64,000 nucleotides of DNA from Paenibacillus spongiae (GTDB taxonomy: Bacteria; Bacillota; Bacilli; Paenibacillales; Paenibacillaceae): the NCBI RefSeq assembly GCF_024734895.1, contig NZ_CP091430.1, forward strand, positions 1,149,001-1,213,000, read 5' to 3'. Each line of letters starts with the position of its first letter. Position 1 is the stretch's first letter. This document shows, in pieces, positions 43,652-52,257 of this stretch. The position numbers and the translations under genes are program-made. The notes under the pieces are model-generated. The model searched no databases, was not told the origin of the DNA, and saw only the letters and a program-made list of their open reading frames with translations.

Positions 43652-44500
43652 ATGAATACATTTGCGGCTATAGCTGAGCGTGTAAGAGGGTTTGTATTTG
43701 ATCTGGACGGAACGCTGCTCAATTCGGATGCAGTGATATCGGCCGCTAATAGATCCGCATTGCTGAAGCTGAAGCAGGCCGGCATGAAGCTAATCATTGC
43801 TACGGGCCGAAATTTGAGCGAGGCCAGAGCGGTGTGCGGCGATCTTCCATTCGACGGATATGTGTGCAGCAACGGGATGTCGGTCTACGGCCATGATTTT
43901 GCGATCATGCACAGCGAGGCGATACCAAGCGAAATCGCAGGGCAGCTATTAACGGAATTACGGCGGTCAAAAGCCAACTACGAGCTGCATGCCAGCGATA
44001 ACGGGATCGTCATCGTCCAGGAGGATATGCCATTCCTTCGGCTTCGCCTGCCGGACATCAAGGCGCTTCCCGAACGTCTCGTGCGGGACGGCCTGAGCCA
44101 AGGAACCATGCAGTTGTTCAAGCTGATGGTGGTTGAGGAGGATATCACCGCCATCTACGAACAGATGAAAGCCATGGAACAGCTGGTCGAAGTCATTCGG
44201 ATGAACGATAACAGCATCGAGCTGAATAAAAAAGGCGTTTCGAAGTGGAGCGGCCTGCAGATTCAGTTTGCGAAATTGGGGATTGGCGGGGATGAAGTCA
44301 TCGCATTCGGCGATAGCATGAACGATTGGATGATGCTGTCGAGCAGCGGGTGGTCGGTAGCGATGGGGAATGCCGATCCGCACATTCAAGCCATCGCGAG
44401 GGATCGTACCGTCTCCAACGACAAAGACGGCGTGGCGGCTTATGTGCAGAAGCTCGGACTGACAAGCGGAGCGAAGGAAAAGGAGATGAAGTCATCTTGA
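43652..44500 (+). CDS. HAD superfamily phosphatase (Cof type)
   Basis: A 282-residue cytosolic phosphatase. Motif I is F-D-L-D-G-T-L-L-N (nucleophile D17, acid D19), and motif IV is F-G-D-S-M-N-D-W-M-M-L. A large C2B cap lies between them, as in Cof/YidA-type sugar-phosphate phosphatases. The start follows TAGGAG. Its stop codon overlaps the TTG start of the next gene, so the two are translationally coupled, and both act on phosphate esters. Confidence 0.9.
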   Translation: MNTFAAIAERVRGFVFDLDGTLLNSDAVISAANRSALLKLKQAGMKLIIATGRNLSEARAVCGDLPFDGYVCSNGMSVYGHDFAIMHSEAIPSEIAGQLLTELRRSKANYELHASDNGIVIVQEDMPFLRLRLPDIKALPERLVRDGLSQGTMQLFKLMVVEEDITAIYEQMKAMEQLVEVIRMNDNSIELNKKGVSKWSGLQIQFAKLGIGGDEVIAFGDSMNDWMMLSSSGWSVAMGNADPHIQAIARDRTVSNDKDGVAAYVQKLGLTSGAKEKEMKSS

Positions 44501-45801
44501 CTCAAGAAAACAATACAATCATATGGACGATCGAACGAGTGATTGCACATGAGGAACAAGATACCTATGTGGAAGTCCCATTCGATATGCCGGAGAGAAG
44601 CGAAAGTGTGCGCGTATCCTATGAAGTTTCGCCTCTGGGAGACGGCCGATGCGTGGTCGATCTGGGAATCAAGGACGCGGACGGCATCCGCGGCTGGAGC
44701 GGCGGCGCGAGAAAAGAGTTCGTTCTTGGACTGGATAATGCGACTCCCGGTTATATGAGGGGCAAGCTGCAGGCCGGTACGGGTTGGGCGGTCGTTCTGG
44801 GTGCTTACGCAATTCCTCCGGAAGGATGCCGGGTTACGGTCCGCATCGAATGCCAGCTGGAGTTCTACCGTTGGCTAAAGGGGGATCTGCATACGCACAG
44901 CGTTCATAGCGACGGCAGCTTCACGCTGGAGGAGAAGGTGCGCCTGATCGAGGAGATGAATGGCGACTTCGTCGCGCTGACGGATCACAATACGACGAGC
45001 CAAAACCTTGCGGCTCCCCGGGCAACCTCGGTCGTGACCATTCCGGGCATGGAGCTGACGACGTATTACGGCCATTGCAATTTTCTCGGCGTCGATTATC
45101 CGATCCGCGATTTCAGGGCGAATACCGCGGAACAGGCCAAGGAGCGTATACGCGAAGCGAGAAGCAACGGGGCCAAAATCGTATTGAATCATCCGCACTG
45201 CCGCAACTGCGGCTGGCACTGGGGCTTCGATGTCGAGTTCGATTGGGTTGAAATATGGAACGGACCTTGGCGAGAGGATAATCGCAAGACGCTGGATTGG
45301 TGGCAAGGCGAGCTGGCTTCAGGGAAGAAGATCGTCGCGGTCGGCGGCAGCGACGTGCATCGTCCGGAGGCTTTCGTGCAGCACTGTACGCCGACGACAT
45401 GGACGTATAGTCCATCCCGTTCGGTAGAAGGAATTTTGCAGTCCATCGACCTTGGCAGAGTATTTCTGACCTATGCGCCGGAAGGGCCGACGATTCATAT
45501 TACAAGCGGTCCGTATGTGATGGGCGATACGGTTTGCCTGGAGGACATCCGGCTGAACGGGGAAGATGCCGCTAATTATCCGGTTCAATTCGAATTGAAC
45601 CAGATTCAGCCCGGGGACGTGATTAAGGTGATTTCCGACATGGGTGAAGAATACGTCGATACGGCTCAAGAAACTGGAGCGAAGACGTTTACCCTGCCGA
45701 TCCAGAATAAGCTGTTTTACCGCGTTGAAGTATGGCGCCATTTCGACCAAGCCAATGCGATGCTGCCCGCGGCAATCAGCAACCCGCTATATTTTCGTTA
45801 A
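44497..45801 (+). CDS. PHP-domain phosphoesterase (CehA/McbA type)
   Basis: A 434-residue metal-dependent hydrolase. Residues 1-125 form a beta-sandwich, followed by a PHP domain: G-D-L-H-T-H-S-V-H-S-D-G, L-T-D-H-N, G-M-E-L-T-T-Y-Y-G-H, N-H-P-H and the late G-G-S-D-V-H. It should hydrolyse a phosphoester or carbamate in the cytosol, since no signal peptide is seen. TTG 44497 is chosen because AAAGGAGATG lies at the right distance and the upstream frame is the HAD gene in another phase. It ends ABC cluster 3. Together with the HAD enzyme, it suggests that the imported compound carries phosphate. Confidence 0.88.
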   Translation: MTQENNTIIWTIERVIAHEEQDTYVEVPFDMPERSESVRVSYEVSPLGDGRCVVDLGIKDADGIRGWSGGARKEFVLGLDNATPGYMRGKLQAGTGWAVVLGAYAIPPEGCRVTVRIECQLEFYRWLKGDLHTHSVHSDGSFTLEEKVRLIEEMNGDFVALTDHNTTSQNLAAPRATSVVTIPGMELTTYYGHCNFLGVDYPIRDFRANTAEQAKERIREARSNGAKIVLNHPHCRNCGWHWGFDVEFDWVEIWNGPWREDNRKTLDWWQGELASGKKIVAVGGSDVHRPEAFVQHCTPTTWTYSPSRSVEGILQSIDLGRVFLTYAPEGPTIHITSGPYVMGDTVCLEDIRLNGEDAANYPVQFELNQIQPGDVIKVISDMGEEYVDTAQETGAKTFTLPIQNKLFYRVEVWRHFDQANAMLPAAISNPLYFR

Positions 45802-45826
45802 GCCGAGCCGTAATAAGGATTTCAAC

Positions 45827-45861
45827 AAGACTGCGCACAATTGAAGGTGACGCAGTTTTTT
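45827..45861 (+). terminator. terminator of ABC cluster 3
   Basis: CTGCG-CAC pairs with GTG-A-CGCAG (one bulge), followed by TTTTTT. Confidence 0.65.
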
Positions 45862-45931
45862 GGCATGCAATGAAGCGGAAGCTTGTTGGACTGAAAATGA
45901 ACCGATCAGACCGATCAGCATGTAACAGCGG

Positions 45932-45958
45932 AAAGCCTGCGATTTTCCAGGCTTTTTT
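45932..45958 (+). terminator. second terminator
   Basis: AAAGCCTG / CAGGCTTT with an eight-base loop merges into TTTTTTAT. With 45827 it forms a tandem stop. Confidence 0.8.
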
Positions 45959-46308
45959 ATTATGCAGACCATAAGATTGATGTTGGAGGAGCCGCCGGCG
46001 GGTCCTCTTTGTTCTGAGGCCTTCAACCGATATATAATGAAGAAATAATATTAACAACGAGCGCAGCAGGTTGTAATTATTGATCTTTCTGATCAGCTAT
46101 CAGGTTGCTTTACTAGTTATTCGTTCATTCTATTTAAAAGCGAAATGATTGTGAACACATCGGAGGTCTGATATACTGGCCTTGATTTGTCGAAAGATGT
46201 CTCTTCCGGGACTACAGGATCAGCGTCTCAGCTACTATCGGTTGGGAAGCCTTTTCGTCCTTGCACCCCGCGATTCGTCTTTCGATTGAAGCTAGGAGGC
46301 GCATAATA

Positions 46309-48033
46309 TTGAACCGCATATTCACCAAGCTATCGCTCAAGAAGCGGCTTCTCATTATCATTCTGACCAGTTCGCTCCTCCCTTTGGGATTAATAGGCAC
46401 GCTCTCGTATTATAAAATGTATTCCATGCTCAACAACAAGATCGAGTCCAGCGTTCAAAACAACTTGCAACAGGTCGAGCTCTCGCTATCGAATACGCTT
46501 TCGAACTTGAATCATGTCACGCAGCAGCTGGCGTTCAACGGTAGCATCGGACGCGATTTGAAGCAGTATCTGGATTCGACCAATGTATACGAGAAGTCCC
46601 GCTTGGAGAAGGAGCTCGTTAACGAGCTGAACATTATCAATTTTGCCAATCCGACGATCGGGCTGACATTCTATTATTTTCAGAACGACCATCGCTTTCT
46701 ATTCGAGAACTTTCCGATCAAGAAAGATTTCGATCTGGACAAACTGCCCATTCTGCAGCAATATGACAGCATTACGTATTATGGCCCGCATAAAGCGAGC
46801 AACCGGTTTGATGACAGCAGCGTAATCTCCGTATTCCGGCAAGCCAATATTCCGGACCGGGATGACGTCTACGTCTATGTGGAAACGGGTTTTAATTTCG
46901 CGGAGAAAATCTTGCAGAGCAATCCGAAAGGCATGCATGTCGATCATCTGATTGTGAATGATAAGGGGATCGTCAGCTACAGCGAGAATTCGGATGCTTT
47001 TCCAATTGGCGCCGCTTACCCTGCAGACACCGAGCCGGGAAAATTAGTCAAGCATAATGGCTATTATTTATTCCAGAATGTAAGCAATCAAGGCTGGAGT
47101 GTCGTGTCTGTTATCGCCAAATCGGAGTACAACAAGGAAATAACGGAGTGGATCATGCAATTCGCTGGCTTCTCGCTGCTGACGATTGCCGTCAGCCTGC
47201 TGCTGGGCTGGCTGCTCTGGCGTATGATGTACGTGCCCCTTACGAAGTTCAATAATGAGATTATGCAGCTTGCGAACAAGAACTTCCATTCCGAAATCAA
47301 GATGATGCAAATACCGGAGTTCGATCATCTGCTGCACCAATTCTGGCATATGCGCAGACAGATCTGGGATCTGCTGGCCGAGGTCGAGCAGAAGGAGAAA
47401 CGAAAAGCCGATCTCGAGGTCGAGAAGCTGATGTACCAGATCAACCCGCATTTCCTGTATAACACACTTGATACGGTTTGTTGGCTGGCACGCCTGAACG
47501 GACAGGATGAGATCGACCGTCTGGTCACATCGCTTAACAAGCTTCTCCATTATAATCTGGATAAGCAGGGTCAAGACACGACAATCAAGCAGGAAATCGG
47601 CGCGCTGAAGGAATATTTGAATTTGCAGCAAATCCGCTATGACTTCCGCTTTGGCGTGAAGATCGAGGCCGACGAGACTGCCGAGAACTTAAGCATTCCG
47701 CGGTTTATTCTGCAGCCGCTTGTCGAGAATGCATTATATCACGGGCTGGGCGACGATGGGGTTATTGAGGTTCATGTCAGCATGGAGGACAGTTCGCATG
47801 TGATCGTCTCGGTGTCCGATAACGGAATCGGCCTTTCGGAGGAAGCGATTCAGAAGCTGCTTCACAATGAACGCGGAGAGCACAAAAAGATGGGGTTCGG
47901 AATCGGCATCAATTACGTCAAGCGTATTCTTTCGTCACGCTACGGCCCGGGAGCGGAGCTGCAAATTAAGAGCAGCGAAGGCCAAGGAACCACCGTACTG
48001 CTGCGGCTGCCATTAAAGAAAGAAGGTAAATAA
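46309..48033 (+). CDS. sensor histidine kinase, YesM type
   Basis: A 575-residue membrane kinase. Transmembrane helices near residues 13-33 and 280-302 enclose a dCache-like extracytoplasmic sensor. HAMP follows, then the histidine-kinase domain with the phospho-accepting H381 in Q-I-N-P-H-F-L-Y-N-T-L-D, and an ATPase domain (L-Q-P-L-V-E-N-A-L-Y-H-G, D-N-G-I-G-L). It senses an external sugar and phosphorylates the next gene's product. The TTG start at 46309 follows AGGAGG; a longer frame upstream lacks a ribosome site. Confidence 0.93.
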   Translation: MNRIFTKLSLKKRLLIIILTSSLLPLGLIGTLSYYKMYSMLNNKIESSVQNNLQQVELSLSNTLSNLNHVTQQLAFNGSIGRDLKQYLDSTNVYEKSRLEKELVNELNIINFANPTIGLTFYYFQNDHRFLFENFPIKKDFDLDKLPILQQYDSITYYGPHKASNRFDDSSVISVFRQANIPDRDDVYVYVETGFNFAEKILQSNPKGMHVDHLIVNDKGIVSYSENSDAFPIGAAYPADTEPGKLVKHNGYYLFQNVSNQGWSVVSVIAKSEYNKEITEWIMQFAGFSLLTIAVSLLLGWLLWRMMYVPLTKFNNEIMQLANKNFHSEIKMMQIPEFDHLLHQFWHMRRQIWDLLAEVEQKEKRKADLEVEKLMYQINPHFLYNTLDTVCWLARLNGQDEIDRLVTSLNKLLHYNLDKQGQDTTIKQEIGALKEYLNLQQIRYDFRFGVKIEADETAENLSIPRFILQPLVENALYHGLGDDGVIEVHVSMEDSSHVIVSVSDNGIGLSEEAIQKLLHNERGEHKKMGFGIGINYVKRILSSRYGPGAELQIKSSEGQGTTVLLRLPLKKEGK

Positions 48034-48034
48034 G

Positions 48035-49474
48035 TTGAACGTACTGATCGTGGATGACGACAAGCTGGTCCGGAAAGGGCTAATGGTCCTCATGCCTTGG
48101 CAGCAATTCGGCCTGACGGTTATTGGCGAAGCGGCTAATGGCGAGGCGGCTCTTCAATTTCTGCAGAATCATGAAGTGGATGTGGTCTTTACCGATTTGG
48201 CCATGCCGGTTATGTCGGGGATCGAATTAATGCGGACGGTCCGGATCCGTTATCCGCATATATGGCTGGTCGTCTTAACCTTCCACCAGGATTTTGAATA
48301 TATTCAAGAGTCGCTACGGCTCGGCGCGATCGATTACATCGTGAAGACGCAGCTGGAGAAGGAGAAGATGGAGGACGTTCTCTCCCGTATTATGGGGCGG
48401 ATAAACGATGAGAACGGGAAGCATCCGCAAGCAAGCCGGGTGCAGCAGGAAACAGCCGGGGAGAAGAACCAGTTCCTAAGCAGCTGCGGTATTGCGCTGC
48501 TTTCCCTGCTTCCGGAGCCGGGCAACCAGTGGATGGACCTTCTGCCGGCAAAGTTCGTGGAATGCCTCAAGGAAGTTGAACCGGATATTTGGCTCTGGGC
48601 TCCGGATAACGATGATTCCGGCCGGCAGCTCGGGGAGGAGCTTCACGAACGGTTGATAACGGATCCTGCAATCGTCATCTTGAAATTACCGGATATTAGC
48701 GGCTTCAAGAAGACGGAGGTCATGAAGTGGCTGCGCGAGTTCCGAAGCCGAGGACTGATGTATGAGCTGGAAGCGGACAAGCGGCTGTATGAAATATCGA
48801 TTGTCGCCGAGCAGCAGAGCTGGCCGATCGTCTTCGAAGACGACGTGCTCGATATGCATAAGTGGTGGTCAACGCTTCGCTGGGTCAACCACGACGATAT
48901 GTTCAACCAGAGACTGGGCGAGCTGAAACAGATGAGGCTGCCGAAGGAGAAGCTGGAGAGCATCTTCTATTCCGCTACACGCGAATGGGAGCGGACGTTG
49001 TCGACGGAGGAGATTACGGAGAGCGGCCGGATTGGCAGCCTGGTTTATTGGTATGAATGGGTGGAATGGATCCGCCAAACCAGAAATCATTTGATTGAAT
49101 TAACGAATAAATCTTTATATTCGAAGCCGATTGTGGACAGCATATTGAAAGCGGTCGATTTGATTGCTCAAGATATTTCGCAGCAAACCAGCCTGGTCGA
49201 GATGGCAAACACGGTAAACATGAGCCGCAGCTATTTCAGCTCCTGCTTCAAGGATATAGTCGGAAAGCCCTACAACGAATATGTGCGCGACCAGAGGATT
49301 GCGAAGGCCGAAGAGCTGCTGTCGCAAACTACGATCCCCATCATCCGGATCGCGGAGATGATCGGGTACCCGAACGAAAAATATTTCAGCCGGCTGTTTC
49401 GCGAGCAGATCGGCCTGACACCAAGTGAATATCGCCAGCAGCGTCAGACAGGTATACAAACATCCGGTATATAG
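48035..49474 (+). CDS. AraC-type response regulator, YesN type
   Basis: A 479-residue regulator: a receiver domain (V-D-D-D at 6-9, phospho-acceptor D54 in V-F-T-D-L-A-M-P), a central segment of about 230 residues, and a C-terminal AraC double helix-turn-helix (M-A-N-T-V-N-M-S-R-S-Y-F-S-S-C-F-K and I-G-Y-P-N-E-K-Y-F-S-R-L-F). It is expected to activate cluster 4. TTG 48035 lies one base after the kinase stop codon, with AGAAGG upstream. Confidence 0.93.
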   Translation: MNVLIVDDDKLVRKGLMVLMPWQQFGLTVIGEAANGEAALQFLQNHEVDVVFTDLAMPVMSGIELMRTVRIRYPHIWLVVLTFHQDFEYIQESLRLGAIDYIVKTQLEKEKMEDVLSRIMGRINDENGKHPQASRVQQETAGEKNQFLSSCGIALLSLLPEPGNQWMDLLPAKFVECLKEVEPDIWLWAPDNDDSGRQLGEELHERLITDPAIVILKLPDISGFKKTEVMKWLREFRSRGLMYELEADKRLYEISIVAEQQSWPIVFEDDVLDMHKWWSTLRWVNHDDMFNQRLGELKQMRLPKEKLESIFYSATREWERTLSTEEITESGRIGSLVYWYEWVEWIRQTRNHLIELTNKSLYSKPIVDSILKAVDLIAQDISQQTSLVEMANTVNMSRSYFSSCFKDIVGKPYNEYVRDQRIAKAEELLSQTTIPIIRIAEMIGYPNEKYFSRLFREQIGLTPSEYRQQRQTGIQTSGI

Positions 49475-49526
49475 CGCACGATCATCCAAAATATCGCTTA
49501 TACGGATCTGCGGCCTGGTAATAATA

Positions 49527-49554
49527 CCGTATACAAAAGTACGATCGTATACGG
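49527..49554. promoter_or_regulatory. inverted repeat upstream of ABC cluster 4 structural genes
   Basis: CCGTATAC and GTATACGG, eight-base perfect arms separated by 12 bases. The arrangement suits a dimeric regulator such as the adjacent YesN protein, and it precedes the transporter operon. Confidence 0.4.
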
Positions 49555-49571
49555 TTCTAAAGACGCTGGAT

Positions 49572-49594
49572 ACTCCCGGAAGGGAGTTTTTTTA
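49572..49594 (+). terminator. terminator after the two-component operon
   Basis: ACTCCC-GGAA-GGGAGT followed by TTTTTTATTTT. Confidence 0.8.
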
Positions 49595-49642
49595 TTTTAT
49601 AATGAATGAGCAGCAACAAAGAACCTAGAAAAGGGTGGGGAA

Positions 49643-51259
49643 ATGAACATCAAGAAAATGCTAGGGCTTGTACTAGTAGCGTCTCTTGTCATTACCGGAT
49701 GCAGCAGCAACTCTGGAGACTCCAAGCCGGAGGGACAGACGGGGAGCAAAGAACTGACGGATCCGTTCCGGCTGCCTGAACCGGTAGAGGTCAAGGTCAC
49801 GAAAGCCGTTCCGCCGAACCTGGAAATGAAGGATGGCGAAACCATCGAAGACAATGAGTACACCAAATTTGTATTCGATCGGACAAATATTAAAACGAAA
49901 GTCATGTGGTATGCTTCCTCGACGGATTATGATCAAAAATTGCAGTTGGCCGTTGCCAGCAATGACATACCTGACATGATGGTCGTGAATGAGACGATGT
50001 TCCGTGCTATGGCGGCCGCAGATCAGCTTGAAGACCTGACTGATGTTTATGAGAAATATGTTTCGCCTGAAATTAAGCAGTTCTACGCGGCAACCGACAA
50101 TAAAGTCATCGATGCCGCAACTTACGGCGGTAAATTGCTGGCACTGCCAAGCGTAGCCATCCAGGCCGATGCGCCTTCCATGCTGTGGATCCGCAAGGAT
50201 TGGCTGGACAAGCTGGGTCTTCAGCCTCCGACGAATGTCGGGGAATTGAAGAACGTGCTGAAGGCGTTTATCGAGAAGGATCCTGACGGCGACGGTCAAG
50301 CCAATACGATCGGCTTAACCGGCAACAACCAGAATCTCTCCGCTGTCGGCGGGGGCTTGCATGATTTCAAAGGCATTTTCAACGCCTTCAATGCCTATCC
50401 GGGAACTTGGGTGAAGGACGAAAACGGTAAAGTCGTATACGGTTCGACGATGCCTGGAACGAAGGAAGCGCTTGGCGTTATCCGCGATATGTACAAGGAA
50501 GGACTCATCGACAAAGAATTTGCGCTGCGCAAGAGTCCGGACGAGCTTGTAGCCAGCGGCAAAGCGGGTGCGTTCTTCGGACCATGGTGGACGCCTTGGG
50601 CATTGACCGGATCGGTCAAGAACGATCCGAAAGCGGACTGGCAGGCTTATATGATTAAGGACAAAGAAGGCAAGGTTAACATTGCATCGCTGCCTGCAGC
50701 GTCGTCTTACCTTGTCGTGAAGAAAGGCTTCGAGCATCCGGAGGCGGCTGCCGTGTACGCGAACCTGTACGACAAAATTACGCATACGCCGGATGATGAA
50801 GCCAAGAAGCTGATCAACGGTCATTCCCTATGGCCATTGACGATGATTACGGATTACCCGGATGCGGCTTCGAAGAAGCACACCATGCTCGTCGATGCGC
50901 TCGCAGGCAAGGTGAAGAAAGAAGAGCTGGACGGAGAAATGCAGATCGTATACGATCAGGCGCTTAAGGATAAAGCCAATCCAAGAGCGAATGCGGACGA
51001 GTGGGCTGGACCTGCCGCTTACTTGATCGGCGCCGGCGTACTGAAGCAAGAGATGAACGCGATCGATCCGGCATTCGGCGCGACGACCAAAACGATGGAG
51101 CGCCGCTGGGCCAACCTGCAGAAGATGGAGAATGAAACGTTCTACAAGATCGTGCTCGGAAGCTTGGACTTGAATGCGTTCGACAAGTTCGTCGAAGACT
51201 GGAAGGCTGAAGGCGGCAGTACGATTATTCAAGAAATTGAGGACGAAATAAAGAAATAA
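49643..51259 (+). CDS. sugar-binding lipoprotein of ABC cluster 4
   Basis: A 538-residue LplA-like solute-binding protein. The lipobox V-I-T-G-C puts the lipidated cysteine at residue 20. A calcium-loop-like D-P-D-G-D-G-Q-A-N-T-I-G is present near residue 215. It starts at ATG 49643 with GGGTGGGG. It is followed by a perfect 12-bp hairpin. The downstream glycosidase is family GH3, so the ligand may be a beta-linked oligosaccharide or glycoside. Confidence 0.93.
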   Translation: MNIKKMLGLVLVASLVITGCSSNSGDSKPEGQTGSKELTDPFRLPEPVEVKVTKAVPPNLEMKDGETIEDNEYTKFVFDRTNIKTKVMWYASSTDYDQKLQLAVASNDIPDMMVVNETMFRAMAAADQLEDLTDVYEKYVSPEIKQFYAATDNKVIDAATYGGKLLALPSVAIQADAPSMLWIRKDWLDKLGLQPPTNVGELKNVLKAFIEKDPDGDGQANTIGLTGNNQNLSAVGGGLHDFKGIFNAFNAYPGTWVKDENGKVVYGSTMPGTKEALGVIRDMYKEGLIDKEFALRKSPDELVASGKAGAFFGPWWTPWALTGSVKNDPKADWQAYMIKDKEGKVNIASLPAASSYLVVKKGFEHPEAAAVYANLYDKITHTPDDEAKKLINGHSLWPLTMITDYPDAASKKHTMLVDALAGKVKKEELDGEMQIVYDQALKDKANPRANADEWAGPAAYLIGAGVLKQEMNAIDPAFGATTKTMERRWANLQKMENETFYKIVLGSLDLNAFDKFVEDWKAEGGSTIIQEIEDEIKK

Positions 51260-51271
51260 TGCAATGGAATG

Positions 51272-51306
51272 CATAAAGCGCCACAGCAAGCCTATGGCGC
51301 TTTATG
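51272..51306 (+). other. perfect hairpin between binding-protein and permease genes
   Basis: CATAAAGCGCCA / TGGCGCTTTATG, 12 perfect pairs with an 11-base loop, 12 bases after the lipoprotein stop codon. No T-run follows. Confidence 0.65.
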
Positions 51307-51345
51307 TCCATGGCTTGTTTCTTTCAGAAATGAGGCGCCAAATTA

Positions 51346-52236
51346 ATGAAGCATAAGATGTTTCAAAAGCACTACCATCTAATGTTATTGCCGGGCATGA
51401 TCCTGCTCTTAATATTCAGCATCATTCCGATGGTCGGCATTGTGCTTGCGTTCCAGGATTTCAAGATGGGACTAGGCATTACGAAATCTCCATGGGTTGG
51501 CTTTGATAACTTCAAGTATATGTTCGAAATGAAGGACAGCAAAACCATCTTCTTCAACACGATTAACATTGCTTTTTGGAAAATTATCGCGAACAGCCTT
51601 GTTCCATTAACGTTTGCCATTTTATTAAATGAAGTACGGAAGTTCGCCTTCAAGCGTTGGGTGCAGACGATCGTCTACTTGCCTCACTTCTTGTCCTGGG
51701 TTATTCTATCCGGCATTATTATCGACCTGCTCTCGCTCGATGGAGTAGTGAACAATGCGCTTCAAGCCTTCGGGATGGAGCCGATCATGTTTCTTGGCAG
51801 CAATAGCTTATTCCCGTGGATTATCGTATCCAGCGATGTGTGGAAAGAATTCGGGTTTAACGCAATTATATATCTGGCGGCACTGACCGGCATCAACATG
51901 ACCTTGTATGAAGCGGCGGAAATCGATGGCGCTACATGGCTGCAAAAGCTGAGATACGTTACGCTTCCAGGTATCGCACCGACCATCGTGCTTCTTGGAA
52001 CGCTCAGCATCGGCAACATTCTGAATGCCGGGTTCGATCAAATCTTCAACTTGTACAATCCGCTTGTCTATGAGTCCGGCGATATTATTGATACGTACGT
52101 GTACCGTGTCGGTATCGTTCAAGCCCAATTCGGTTTGGCAACTGCGGTCGGATTGATGAAATCGGTGATCGGGCTGATCTTGATCGTGATCTCGTACCGA
52201 TTGGCTGCTAGATTTGCCAATTATCGCATTTTTTAA
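51346..52236 (+). CDS. CUT1 carbohydrate ABC permease, LplB type
   Basis: A 296-residue channel subunit of cluster 4. The first helix has M-L-L-P-G-M-I-L-L-L-I-F-S-I-I-P-M-V-G, and the EAA loop is Y-E-A-A-E-I-D-G-A. ATG 51346 with a modest ATGAGG site. Confidence 0.93.
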   Translation: MKHKMFQKHYHLMLLPGMILLLIFSIIPMVGIVLAFQDFKMGLGITKSPWVGFDNFKYMFEMKDSKTIFFNTINIAFWKIIANSLVPLTFAILLNEVRKFAFKRWVQTIVYLPHFLSWVILSGIIIDLLSLDGVVNNALQAFGMEPIMFLGSNSLFPWIIVSSDVWKEFGFNAIIYLAALTGINMTLYEAAEIDGATWLQKLRYVTLPGIAPTIVLLGTLSIGNILNAGFDQIFNLYNPLVYESGDIIDTYVYRVGIVQAQFGLATAVGLMKSVIGLILIVISYRLAARFANYRIF

Positions 52237-52257
52237 CCGGAAAGGGGGAGTACTCAT

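Larger units (their letters stand above)
45802..46308. other. gene-free region with two tandem terminators
   Basis: This 507-base stretch holds two terminators in its left third, then about 350 AT-rich bases that should contain the promoter of the two-component operon. No convincing gene is visible on either strand. Confidence 0.45.

Noticed and set aside
44326-44496. Longer N-terminus for the PHP protein
   Set aside because: The 57 extra codons overlap the HAD gene, are arginine-rich and have no ribosome site; TTG 44497 has one.
46261-46308. Longer N-terminus for the YesM kinase
   Set aside because: The extra 16 codons lack a ribosome site, while AGGAGG precedes TTG 46309.
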